Source: JAXGQD01 sp040766665 (lineage in GTDB: Bacteria; Bacillota; Clostridia; Saccharofermentanales; Fastidiosipilaceae). From it: DNA of 22,702 nucleotides. The first letter of the stretch is position 1. Each line of letters opens with the position of its first letter. The position numbers and the translations under genes were made by a program. Below are positions 10,818 through 18,207 of the stretch, piece after piece. The notes under the pieces are model-generated. The model saw only the letters and a program-made list of their open reading frames with translations, was not told the DNA's origin and ran no database searches. Location of the stretch: positions 1 to 22,702 of the forward strand of contig JAXGQD010000014.1 in NCBI GenBank assembly GCA_040766665.1, written 5' to 3'.

Positions 10818-12779
10818 TTATTGCTCAAAGTACGAGTTACAGATGATGGCAAAATCCTCCACCTTCAACGAGGCTCCGCCCACCAAACCGCCGTCAATAT
10901 CTGTTTGGGCAAAGAGTCCGGCTACATTTTTCGCGTTGACTGATCCGCCGTATTGGATGCGCAGGTTCTCCGCGGCCTCGGCGTTATAGAGCTCGGCGAT
11001 GACACTTCTGACAAAGAGACAAACCTCCTGGGCTTGCTCATCACTGGCCGTTTTGCCTGTTCCAATAGCCCAAATCGGTTCGTAAGCAATGGTAATCAGG
11101 GGCAACTTCGCTTCGGGGATGTCCTTAAACGCGCCAACGATCTGACTCTTAACAAAGTCAAAAGTTTCACCGGCTTCGCGCTGGGCCAGGCTCTCACCAC
11201 AGCAGACGATGGGTCTGACACCCCAATTCAGAGCGGCTTTGATTTTCTTGTTCACGGTCTCATCCGTTTCGGCAAAATACTCCCTGCGCTCCGAGTGCCC
11301 GATAATGACATAAGGAATGCCCATATAAGCCAACATCTTGGCGGAAATTTCACCGGTATAAGCGCCGCTGTCTTCGAAATGGCAGTTCTGCGCCGCCACT
11401 TTGATATTGCTGTAAGCCACCGCTTCGTTCACGGCTGCTAGAGCAGTAAACGGCACACCGACAGCAATCTCGGCGTCTGCATTGGCCACTTCCGGCAGAA
11501 GTTTGTTGACAAAGGCGACCGCTTCGGCAGGCACACCCTGGTTCATCTTCCAGTTTCCGGCCGCGAAGGTTCTGCGCGCATCGGCATTCAGCAGGCAATC
11601 GATACCCGGCAGGACCTTGCCTTCCAGGAACTCAAGTGAAGCACCGCCACCCGTTGAAATGTGGGTAACCTTATCGGCAAAACCCAAGAGCTCAACCGCT
11701 GCAGCGGAGTCACCGCCGCCGATGATGGACACTGCATCGGAATCAGCCACTGCACGCGCAATCTCACGTGTGCCGACGGCAAAATTCTCAAACTCGAAAA
11801 CGCCCATCGGTCCGTTCCAGACCACGGTGCCGGCTTTTGCCAATGTTTCACTGAAGAGCTTGATGGTTTCGGGACCAATGTCCACGCCCATCCAACCGTC
11901 GGGAATGCTGTCCGATTTGACCGTCTTGTAGTCCGCATCCGCGGCAAAACGATCGGCAACGGTATTGTCAACCGGCAACAAGACCTGCACACCTTTGGCT
12001 TCCGCTTTCTCCAGCAGACCCTTGGCCAATTCGACTTTATCTTCTTCACAAAGCGAGGTGCCGATGCCATAGCCTTTGGCCTTAAAGAAGGTATAGGCCA
12101 TGCCGCCGCCAATAATCAGGCTGTCCACGCGGTCAATCAGGTTCTCGATAACACCGATTTTATCGGAGACTTTGGCACCACCCAAAATGGCAACGAAAGG
12201 ACGTTTGGGATCGCTCAGCGCGCCACCCATGACGTCAACTTCTTTTTGAATCAGGAAACCCGATACACCGGGCAAATAGTTCGCCACACCTGCGGTTGAA
12301 GCATGAGCGCGGTGGGCTGTACCGAAGGCGTCGTTGACGAAGAGGTCAGCCATTGAGGAGAGTTCACGGGCAAAAGCCGGGTCATTCTTGGTTTCTTCTT
12401 TATGAAAGCGGACGTTCTCCAGCATCATCACTTCGCCGTCTTTGAGAGCGGCGGCCTTGGCCTTCGCGTCTTCACCGACAACATCGGCGGCCAGCGCGAC
12501 GGGTTTACCGAGCAGTTCGGCCAGGCGGTCGACGGCGGGTTTCATCGAGAACTTCGCTTCCGGTCCGCTTTTGGGGCGGCCCAGGTGCGACATCAGTATT
12601 ACTTTCGCGCCTTGGTCCACGAGGTATTGGATCGTGGGCAGTGCGCCGCGGATACGTTTGTCGTCTGTGATTTCACCGGTTTTCTTGTCTTGCGGGACGT
12701 TGAAGTCCACACGCACAATCACGCGCTTACCACGCACATCGATGTCTTTGACACTGAGTTTCTTAGCTAATTTTGCCAT
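10818..12779 (-). CDS. pgk-tpi: Bifunctional phosphoglycerate kinase / triosephosphate isomerase fusion
   Basis: One 653-residue polypeptide carries two glycolytic enzymes. Residues 1-398 are phosphoglycerate kinase: VDFNVPQD, SHLGRP (64-69), GGAKVSDKIG (200-209), WNGPMGVFE (321-329) and GGGDSAAAVE (354-363). Residues about 404-653 are triosephosphate isomerase: N409 and K411 in GNWKMN, catalytic H495 in IIGHSERR, catalytic E567 in AYEPIWAIGTGKT, and phosphate-binding GGSV (611-614) and GGLVGGASL. The join is only a few residues (LLNADARRT), the isomerase has no own start codon, and both active sites are complete. Such fusions are known in Thermotoga maritima but are uncommon. ATG at 12779 has AGGAGA upstream, and a good promoter lies at 12873-12901. 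PFOR follows on the same strand. Confidence 0.96.
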   Translation of the reverse strand: MAKLAKKLSVKDIDVRGKRVIVRVDFNVPQDKKTGEITDDKRIRGALPTIQYLVDQGAKVILMSHLGRPKSGPEAKFSMKPAVDRLAELLGKPVALAADVVGEDAKAKAAALKDGEVMMLENVRFHKEETKNDPAFARELSSMADLFVNDAFGTAHRAHASTAGVANYLPGVSGFLIQKEVDVMGGALSDPKRPFVAILGGAKVSDKIGVIENLIDRVDSLIIGGGMAYTFFKAKGYGIGTSLCEEDKVELAKGLLEKAEAKGVQVLLPVDNTVADRFAADADYKTVKSDSIPDGWMGVDIGPETIKLFSETLAKAGTVVWNGPMGVFEFENFAVGTREIARAVADSDAVSIIGGGDSAAAVELLGFADKVTHISTGGGASLEFLEGKVLPGIDCLLNADARRTFAAGNWKMNQGVPAEAVAFVNKLLPEVANADAEIAVGVPFTALAAVNEAVAYSNIKVAAQNCHFEDSGAYTGEISAKMLAYMGIPYVIIGHSERREYFAETDETVNKKIKAALNWGVRPIVCCGESLAQREAGETFDFVKSQIVGAFKDIPEAKLPLITIAYEPIWAIGTGKTASDEQAQEVCLFVRSVIAELYNAEAAENLRIQYGGSVNAKNVAGLFAQTDIDGGLVGGASLKVEDFAIICNSYFEQ

Positions 12780-12872
12780 CGTTTTCTCTCCTGCTCGACT
12801 TTTTGTTCTTCAATTGGAATCATTACTTTAGGGATTTTGAGCTACCTAAACACGAGATGAATCGCATCTAAT

Positions 12873-12901
12873 AGTCTACCGCTAGAGGCCTTTTTAATCA
12901 A
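12873..12901 (-). promoter_or_regulatory. Sigma-A-type promoter for pgk-tpi
   Basis: On the minus strand TTGATT (12901-12896), a 17-bp spacer and TAGACT (12878-12873) match the vegetative promoter in four of six positions each. It leaves a leader of about 85 nt before the start at 12779. Confidence 0.55.
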
Positions 12902-13152
12902 TGATAATTTACTCTTTAGCATCAGATAGGCTTGCTGGATGGGGAGCGGAGCGCGTCTGGCACGGCACATCGGACGCGCGGGTTAAAATCAGTCGCAGTC
13001 CAGCTCCGGTTGCGACTCCGCTAAGTGGAGCGCGTCTGGTACGGCACATCAGACGCGCGGGTTAAAATCAGTCGAAGGACTGCCATCAATGCGACTCCGA
13101 TTTGAATTCAAAACGTCGCTGCCCTACCGTAAATGCGACTCCGATTTGGGCA
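12902..13152. repeat. Intergenic cluster of structured repeats (two 79-bp units plus a partial)
   Basis: Unit 1 (from 12948) and unit 2 (from 13027) both start GGAGCGCGTCTGG and share a conserved block GACGCGCGGGTTAAAATCAG, then diverge and converge again on TGCGACTCCG (13011-13020, 13090-13099). A partial third copy ends at 13134-13143. Each full unit folds as two hairpins: GCGCGTC/GACGCGC and GTCG...CGAC. A third full copy of the unit is at 14833-14907. The insertion sequence starts ten bases after the last repeat. No gene is seen here. Confidence 0.75.
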
Positions 13153-13171
13153 TGCGGACAAAAAGTTGGAC
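13153..13171 (+). repeat. Left inverted repeat of the IS3-type element
   Basis: Nineteen bases beginning TGCGGACAAAAAGTTGG; exact reverse complement of 14564-14582. Confidence 0.92.
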
Positions 13172-13194
13172 ATAGATGCAGGAGGTAAATCTGC

Positions 13195-14559
13195 ATGTAT
13201 AGTCGAGAAGTCATGGATTACGTATTAAGTGTTTACGATGAGATTGGGAATGTAAATAAGACGGTAAAGACATTGAAGTATCCCAGCCGAGGCTCTTTAC
13301 AAGGCTGGATTAAACGTCGAGAGGCAGGAACACTTCCGGAGATCAAAGAAATTCGCATCAAAAAAGAAGAGACGCAAGTTCACTGCTGAAATGAAACGCG
13401 AAACCATTCAACGATGCATCGAACAAAACCTATCCCCTATTGCTGTCGCCAAAGAGCTTGGCGTAGAGAACCGACAAATCTATACTTGGCATAGAAAACT
13501 ACAAGAGGAAGGATTTGCGGGAGCATTGCCCAAGAAAAACCACCCCAAGCAAATGGAGCTACTCCGTCTGATGCAGAGCTGATGAAGCAGATGAAGGCTG
13601 AAATGCGTCACATGCAGATGCAAATCGACATTCTCAATGAAACACTCAAAGTGCTAAAAAAGGCTCCTGGCGTCATCCCGAGTCAACTGAAGAACTCGGA
13701 AAAGGTAGTGATCGTTGATGCCATACGGGGAAAGTATTCACTACCGGAGTTACTAGAAGAACTCCAGCTGAAACGAAGCAGTTACTATTTACCACAAAAG
13801 CAGAAAAGATTCATCGAATCCATACGAAATGGTCAGAGGAAGACTGCGAGAACTGTTTAAAGCAAACCATAGAAGGTACGGTTACAGACGGCTCAAGGTG
13901 CTGTTGCAACGAGAGGAAATTCGGATATCGGAGAAGATTATCCGACGTCTGATGAAAGCGGAAAGGTTGGTTGCTAAAGGACATAAGCGTCTCCGTTATA
14001 ACTCTTATCTCGGAGAAGTCAGTCCTCCCGCCCCTAATCTATTGAACGTGACTTTCATGCGGATGCGCCAAATCGTGTCTGGCTCACAGACATCACCGAG
14101 TTTGCCATACCGGCAGGCAAGGTCTATTTGAGCCCCATTATTGATTGTTATGATGGTCTGGTGGTTCTCACGAAGCATGGGTGTGAGCCCTAATGCCGAC
14201 TTGGCTAACAAGAGCCTTGATTTAGCCGTGTTGTCTTCAAAAGGAGCAAAGCCGATTATCCATAGTGACCGCGGAGCACACTACCGATGGCCGGGATGGC
14301 TAAAACGCATAAAGAAATACGGCCTAACACGCTCCATGTCGAAGAAGGGCTGTTCTCCTGACAATGCAGCCTGTGAAGGTTTCTTTGAAGATTGAAAAAT
14401 GAGTGTTTTTATGGTGAGGATTTTAATGGATACAGCATTCAAGCATTCATCCGATATATCGATGAATACATCGATTGGTATAACGACACGCGAATCAAAG
14501 TGAGCTTGAACCAAATGAGTCCACGAGAATTTCGCCGGTCAAAAGGTTATTGCGCGTAA
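13195..14559 (+). pseudogene. IS3/IS150-type transposase, multiply frameshifted
   Basis: Remains of a transposase split over all the way from OrfA to OrfB. OrfA pieces: 13195-13389 (helix-turn-helix, GNVNKTVKTLKYPSRGSLQGW) and 13391-13582 (second HTH, SPIAVAKELGVENRQIYTWH). OrfB pieces: 13582-13860 (IDILNETLKVLKK), 13829-about 14045 (NHRRYGYRRLKVLLQRE), about 14050-14170 in another frame (WLTDITEFAIPAGKVYLSPI, first catalytic Asp), 14141-14395 (HSDRGAHY, second Asp; SPDNAACEGFFE, catalytic Glu) and 14392-14559 (RLKNECFYGED, YIDWYNDTRI, MSPREFRR). That is about six frame changes, too many for one programmed shift. The DDE residues survive, so decay is mainly by small indels. GGAGG precedes the first piece. 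Confidence 0.9.
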
Positions 14560-14563
14560 AACC

Positions 14564-14582
14564 GTCCAACTTTTTGTCCGCA
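14564..14582 (+). repeat. Right inverted repeat of the IS3-type element
   Basis: Nineteen bases ending CTTTTTGTCCGCA; exact reverse complement of the left end at 13153-13171. Confidence 0.92.
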
Positions 14583-14606
14583 CCCCCTTTGTATCCAATG
14601 GCATTT

Positions 14607-14798
14607 TTTTCGATAATCCAAGATTGTTCGGGTCTCGAGCCTGAATGGTCAGGTGATTTGGCTAAAATACCGTAGCTTTTTTCGTTAATCCAAGTTAGCA
14701 TTCGGTAACAAGTTGGATTAACGAAAAAACTGTCCCTAAATTCCGCTTTTTATAAGAAATCCCCCTCTAAATTAGGTCGACGCTTGGATTATCGAAAA
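14607..14798. mobile_element. MITE-like element with nested perfect inverted repeats
   Basis: The outer ends TTTTCGATAATCCAAG (14607-14622) and its exact complement (14783-14798) enclose 192 bp. Inside, TTTTTTCGTTAATCCAA (14677-14693) and its exact complement (14713-14729) form a second 17-bp palindrome, extended by GTTA/TAAC. All four arms are versions of one motif, TTTTCGNTAATCCAA, arranged forward, forward, reverse, reverse. There is no coding capacity. A degenerate arm, TTTCCGATAATCCAA, occurs at 21631-21645. It looks like a small non-autonomous element with another inserted in or derived from it; no matching transposase is in the window. Confidence 0.6.
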
Positions 14799-14832
14799 TT
14801 TTGCCACTCTTCCACCCGGAGTGGAGCAAAGC

Positions 14833-14960
14833 GGAGCGCGTCAATGACCGCCGCCCAGACGCGCGGGTTAAAATCAGTCGCAACCCGGCTCCGGTTGCGA
14901 CTCCGCCACCATTACCATGCCTGTCGCGTTGCTTGGGCGGCTGCGACACCGCCAACTCCC
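14833..14960. repeat. Further copies of the structured hairpin repeats
   Basis: 14833-14907 is a third copy of the 79-bp unit found at 12948 and 13027, again with a GCGCGTC/GACGCGC hairpin and the conserved GGTTAAAATCAGTCG block, and with a perfect 9-bp stem GTCGCAACC/GGTTGCGAC (14877-14885 with 14893-14901). At 14923-14947 a GTCGC...GCGAC hairpin follows that matches the 43-bp units at 21472-21600. Confidence 0.75.
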
Positions 14961-15009
14961 CAAACAAAAGACTGCCCCAGCGCCGTAAGGCGGCACACTG
15001 AAGCAGTCT
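14961..15009 (-). terminator. Intrinsic terminator after the short-chain dehydrogenase gene
   Basis: On the minus strand AGACTGC (15009-15003) pairs with GCAGTCT (14975-14969), with an inner GCC/GGC stem, followed by TTTTGTTT. It lies about 53 nt after the stop at 15062. Confidence 0.75.
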
Positions 15010-15061
15010 CAAATCGATATCCCCTGACGAGTAGGCGCCAGTCAGTCAATCCAGACGCGAA

Positions 15062-15820
15062 TTACACGCAGGTGTAACCGCCGTCGATGGGCAGGATGAC
15101 GCCCGTCACATAGGAAGCTTCTTCACTGGCCAGGAAAATGGCGCCGGAGTTCAGCTCGCCCGATTTGCCGTAACGGCCGATGGGCACGGTTTTCTTCATG
15201 TAAGACTGGAAGTAAGGGGTGTTTAAGGTGTCAACGGTCAGCTCGGTTTCGAAGTAGCCCGGGCAGATGCAGTTGACGGTGATGTTGTATTTTGCCAATT
15301 CGGATGCGGCCGCACGTGTGAAGTTCACGACGCCACCTTTGGAAGTGTGGTAGGCGATGGTATCGATAGCGGTATTGCCGACTAGACCGTACATGGAAGC
15401 GATGTTGATGATACGCCCGAAGTTCTGGTCCTTCATGATGTTGGCAAAAGCCCGCGTTACATAGAAAACGCTGTTCATATCGGCGTCAATCGTGAAGTCC
15501 CACTCTTCGTTGGTCATGTTCAGGACGCCGGCGTTTTTTGCCGAACCTGCACAGTTGATCAGGACATCGACTTTTCCGAATTCTTTATTAACAATTTCAG
15601 CCACTTCATCGACGCGCTTGGAATCGGTCACGTCGCATTGGACTGGGAAACATTTCACACCGTAAGAACGAATCTCTTCTGACAAAGCTTCGAGTTTTTC
15701 GACACGTCTGGCCAATACGACCAAATCCGCGTTTTGTTCTGCGAAACCTCTCGCCATTTGACTACCTAAGCCGGATGACGCACCTGTGATGACAACAACT
15801 TTGCCTTTGAAATCAAACAT
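15062..15820 (-). CDS. Short-chain dehydrogenase/reductase (SDR), gluconate 5-dehydrogenase-like
   Basis: Classical SDR oxidoreductase of 252 residues, NAD(P)-dependent, probably a cytosolic tetramer. Visible are the cofactor motif TGASSGLG (12-19), CDVTD, the NCAG motif, the structural asparagine in DADMNSVF (N116), catalytic S142 (NIASMYG), and Y157-x3-K161 in AYHTSKGG, then PGYFETEL and the C-terminal LPIDGGYT. The set is complete, so the enzyme should be active. Overall it resembles gluconate 5-dehydrogenase and related sugar-acid SDRs more than FabG, but substrate cannot be read from sequence. The start ATG at 15820 has CGAGG at 7 nt; an in-frame codon nine residues earlier lacks such a site. 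Its promoter carries a probable cre site, which supports a carbon-catabolic role. Confidence 0.88.
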   Translation of the reverse strand: MFDFKGKVVVITGASSGLGSQMARGFAEQNADLVVLARRVEKLEALSEEIRSYGVKCFPVQCDVTDSKRVDEVAEIVNKEFGKVDVLINCAGSAKNAGVLNMTNEEWDFTIDADMNSVFYVTRAFANIMKDQNFGRIINIASMYGLVGNTAIDTIAYHTSKGGVVNFTRAAASELAKYNITVNCICPGYFETELTVDTLNTPYFQSYMKKTVPIGRYGKSGELNSGAIFLASEEASYVTGVILPIDGGYTCV

Positions 15821-15863
15821 ACATATACCTCGTTTTTGAATTAGCACTGGCGTGCAAGGGCTA

Positions 15864-15892
15864 CTTTAACGCATTTTGAGAACGCTTACAAG
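15864..15892 (-). promoter_or_regulatory. Promoter of the SDR gene overlapped by a probable CcpA (cre) site
   Basis: On the minus strand TTGTAA (15892-15887), a 17-bp spacer and TAAAGT (15869-15864) form a reasonable vegetative promoter. Overlapping the -35 box, TGTAAGCGTTCTCA (15891-15878) fits the Firmicute cre consensus TGWAARCGYTWNCW with one mismatch. This implies glucose repression by CcpA, if the host has it. Confidence 0.55.
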
Positions 15893-16051
15893 TATTTTTA
15901 TATCGATTTTCCAATATTTATAAAAATCCGTTAAAGCATACAAAAAGCCTATGCAAAGCACGTCGATTTCTCGCCTTATTGGCAAAAGCCGAGACCGCCT
16001 CTCCCCCTCCCAAGTTAAGCGAGAAAAATCCACACCCAGGCAAGCCAAAGA

Positions 16052-16080
16052 TTGAAGAGCCGCCTGCGAAAAGTTACAAT
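16052..16080 (+). promoter_or_regulatory. Sigma-A-type promoter for the membrane protein gene pair
   Basis: TTGAAG (16052-16057), a 17-bp spacer and TACAAT (16075-16080) are close to consensus and lie 28 nt before the ATG at 16108, which has AAGGGGG at 7-nt spacing. Confidence 0.65.
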
Positions 16081-16107
16081 GGGGTGAACTGACAAGGGGG
16101 TAAGGCC

Positions 16108-16752
16108 ATGGACATCATTAACGAATACGTCGGCATCGTGGTAGATTTTTTCGATAACGTCCCCATGCTGGTGCCCATTTTTCTCAGCCTCATCCTGGGT
16201 GCCGTGCTCATTATCTGGGGCTACAAGCTCTTTCGGCTCTGGCTCTTCGCCTTCGGTGCGCAAAGCGGTTACAGCCTTGGGCTTTTGATTGCGGACAGGG
16301 CTTCCCTTAGCGGCAGTTTGGAATATATCGTCATCGGCATTTGCGTCTTGGCCATCGCCTTGCTCTTTTGGGTCAGTCTGCGGTTCTCGTTCGCGGTCGC
16401 GGGTTTTGCCCTGGGTGCCTTCCTTATTTCTCACTATGGCAAGCTCATCCTCGAAACAAATTCCATTTGGGCTATACTCGCTGGCGGCATGGTCGGCGCG
16501 GTTTTGGCCTACCTGTTTATCCGCCTCTTCATCGTCGCAGGCACCAGTATCTACGGCGCTTTCATGCTCACTGACGGCCTTTACAGCCTCGTTTTCAAAT
16601 CGGAAGCAGGCAGTTTCCTGCAGCTGCAAGGTACGCCGGACGCCACAGCCAAGTTGATTATTACCATCCTGACCCTGGTTTTTATCGTGCTTGGCTTCAT
16701 CTATCAGTACAATATTTCCGGCAAGGGTAAGCTGATTAAAGTCGCAGATTAG
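16108..16752 (+). CDS. Multi-pass membrane protein, TMEM198/DUF4203-like
   Basis: A 214-residue integral membrane protein of unknown function. Hydrophobic segments are seen at about residues 20-40, 42-60, 72-90, 94-108, 118-134, 136-155 and 185-203, so about seven membrane spans. The glycine-rich spans (FAVAGFALGAFL, ILAGGMVGAVLAYLF) recall the TMEM198/DUF4203 family, which is suggested but not certain. There are no catalytic motifs. The ATG at 16108 has a strong ribosome binding site and a near-consensus promoter. The second membrane protein gene follows after 32 nt and is probably cotranscribed. Confidence 0.75.
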   Translation: MDIINEYVGIVVDFFDNVPMLVPIFLSLILGAVLIIWGYKLFRLWLFAFGAQSGYSLGLLIADRASLSGSLEYIVIGICVLAIALLFWVSLRFSFAVAGFALGAFLISHYGKLILETNSIWAILAGGMVGAVLAYLFIRLFIVAGTSIYGAFMLTDGLYSLVFKSEAGSFLQLQGTPDATAKLIITILTLVFIVLGFIYQYNISGKGKLIKVAD

Positions 16753-16784
16753 CTCCTTTTCGGTATCGGCAAAAGAAAGCACAT

Positions 16785-17258
16785 ATGTTAAAAAAATCCC
16801 CACTCCAAAGACAATACCCACCGCACATTTCCAGCTTCAGAAACATCGGCGCCAACTGGCTGGCCGCCGGTCTCTATCTCGTGACCTTCGTCCTGGGTAC
16901 CGGCCGCATGTTCACCTACTCGCTCTTTTACATCGCTTGGATTTTGCCGCTCGTGCTCTTCTTCATAGAACGCAACAGCGGCCTGGTGCGCTTTCACGCC
17001 GCCCAAGCCGCTACTCTATATTTTCTCGTTGCCCTGGTCCATTTGGCGGCCGACCTGATCGGCGGTTTCGGGGGCTATTACTTTTTCATGCGCCTGCCGA
17101 GCCTGAAACGTACCCTGGTCAATCTGCTCTTACGCCTGCCCGCCCTCATCGCTGCAGGTTACGGCTCTTATCTCGCCGCCCGTGCCGCCATCAAGTGGTC
17201 AGAATACCATTTGCCCTTGTTGGGGACTTTTGCCAGCTGGCTGAAAGCGAAACGCTAA
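16785..17258 (+). CDS. Small membrane protein, DUF4870/Tic20-like
   Basis: A 157-residue protein with about four membrane-spanning segments (roughly residues 24-42, 44-62, 73-98 and 112-135). The segment RNSGLVRFHAAQAATLYF resembles the FVRFHAxQ signature of DUF4870 proteins (Tic20-like fold), which have no settled function. The N-terminus is basic and the loops are arginine/lysine rich. The start ATG at 16785 has only a weak purine-rich site (AAAGAAAG), fitting expression coupled to the upstream membrane protein gene. Its stop overlaps the stop of the purine nucleoside phosphorylase gene by 4 nt, tail to tail, so there is no room for a separate terminator. Confidence 0.7.
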   Translation: MLKKSPLQRQYPPHISSFRNIGANWLAAGLYLVTFVLGTGRMFTYSLFYIAWILPLVLFFIERNSGLVRFHAAQAATLYFLVALVHLAADLIGGFGGYYFFMRLPSLKRTLVNLLLRLPALIAAGYGSYLAARAAIKWSEYHLPLLGTFASWLKAKR

Positions 17259-18190
17259 GCCTCTTCTCTGATATTTTGGCAAAACAAGCCAATCAACTTC
17301 GCCAAATCCTGTCCCACGACCTTTCCGGCGTCGATCACCTCTTCGGCAGTCAGGACTTCCTCTTTCATACCCGCAGCCCAATTGCTCAGGCAGCAGATAC
17401 CCAGTACACGCATGCCGCTGTGTGAGGCCACTTGCGCTTCGCTGACCGTCGACATGCCGACCGCATCGCCGCCCAAGGTCCTAATCATGCGGATCTCCGC
17501 AGGGGTCTCATAAGCCGGCCCGCGATTATAAAAATACACACCCTCATGCAGCTGCAAACCGAGTTGCTGCGCTGCCTGCCGCGCGCTCTGCAAATAGGCC
17601 TCATCATAGACATGTCCCTGATCCGGAAAACGCGGACCGAAAGAGTCAAGATTTGGACCGCGCAGGGCGGATTCGGCAAACATGGCAATATGGTCGGTAA
17701 TCAGCATCAGCGAGACCGGCTTGTATGCTGCATTAACGGTACCCGCCGCATTCGTCAGGATGACGTTCTTAATACCCCAAGCGGCCAAGACGCGCATCGG
17801 GAAGGCGACTTCCCAGGCAGTGCGCCCCTCATAAGCGTGAAAGCGTCCGGTCAAAATGGCAAAACCCGTCCCTTTGATCTTGGCCAGGAGCAAAATTGAC
17901 TTGTGCCCGGGTGCGCCCGCGTTCGGGAAATGGGGAATCGAGGCGTAAGGGATTTCTCTGACATCCTGCAATTCGTCGAGGACGGCGGTCAGGCCGGAGC
18001 CCAAGGTCAGAGCAAACTGCGGCGGGGGCGCAATTTTTTTCAAATATGCAGCTGCCTCGGCGATCATGTTTTCGTAGGCTTTTGCCCCCTGTTTATCGGG
18101 TAATAAGGAGGCGAGGCTCTGCACAGCGGGACTTCCCTTCGTTGCGGCGCCGGGCTTTGCGGGCTTTTTTGTACTTTGTGAATTTGCCAT
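17255..18190 (-). CDS. Purine nucleoside phosphorylase (class I, trimeric type)
   Basis: Phosphorolytic cleavage of purine (deoxy)nucleosides to base and (deoxy)ribose-1-phosphate in salvage; cytosolic. The 311-residue product has the NP-I core from about residue 40: LTLGSGL (phosphate loop), IPHFPNAGAPGHKS, LTGRFHAYEG, NAAGTVN, FYNRGPAYETPAEIRM (base/ribose site), DAVGMSTVSEAQVASHSGM and CCLSNWAAG (base-binding Asn). This is the PunA-like pattern specific for guanine/hypoxanthine nucleosides. The first 35-40 residues (Ser/Lys/Pro-rich) are an unusual extension, but ATG at 18190 has a perfect GGAGG. It is last in the operon, 17 nt after the penicillin-binding protein gene. Its substrate chemistry complements deoC elsewhere in the window, though the two are not linked. 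Confidence 0.92.
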   Translation of the reverse strand: MANSQSTKKPAKPGAATKGSPAVQSLASLLPDKQGAKAYENMIAEAAAYLKKIAPPPQFALTLGSGLTAVLDELQDVREIPYASIPHFPNAGAPGHKSILLLAKIKGTGFAILTGRFHAYEGRTAWEVAFPMRVLAAWGIKNVILTNAAGTVNAAYKPVSLMLITDHIAMFAESALRGPNLDSFGPRFPDQGHVYDEAYLQSARQAAQQLGLQLHEGVYFYNRGPAYETPAEIRMIRTLGGDAVGMSTVSEAQVASHSGMRVLGICCLSNWAAGMKEEVLTAEEVIDAGKVVGQDLAKLIGLFCQNIREEA

Positions 18191-18207
18191 GGTTTTTCCT
18201 CCCTCGT

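Larger units (their letters stand above)
13153..14582 (+). mobile_element. Degenerate IS3-family (IS150-type) insertion sequence
   Basis: The 1430-bp element is bounded by perfect 19-bp inverted repeats, TGCGGACAAAAAGTTGGAC (13153-13171) and its complement (14564-14582), with the TG...CA ends typical of IS3. No clear 3-bp target duplication is seen (GCA against CCC). Inside is a transposase of the OrfA-OrfB type broken by several frameshifts. The intact ends with a dead gene suggest an element that can no longer move itself but could be moved in trans. Confidence 0.92.
14583..15061. other. 479-bp gene-free region
   Basis: Between the insertion sequence and the dehydrogenase gene no gene is seen. 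The region holds the MITE-like element (14607-14798), a CCACTC/GAGTGG hairpin (14804-14824), structured repeats (14833-14960) and the terminator of the dehydrogenase gene (14961-15009). Confidence 0.6.

Noticed and set aside
11661..12299. Plus-strand open frame opposite the kinase half of pgk-tpi
   Set aside because: Antisense to an intact catalytic domain, with no family match that I recognise.
13360..13395. Programmed -1 frameshift at the AAAAAAG run in the IS3 transposase
   Set aside because: The IS150 programmed shift joins OrfA to OrfB, but this shift is inside OrfA and is followed by about five further frame breaks, so decay is more likely.
13150..14585. Target-site duplication of the IS3-type element
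   Set aside because: The three bases on each side (GCA and CCC) differ, and shifting the ends by one or two bases does not give a match.
16015..16821. Minus-strand open frame of 268 codons opposite the first membrane protein gene
   Set aside because: Its composition is charged and low-complexity, as expected from the antisense of a hydrophobic gene, while the plus-strand gene has a promoter, a ribosome binding site and clear membrane spans.
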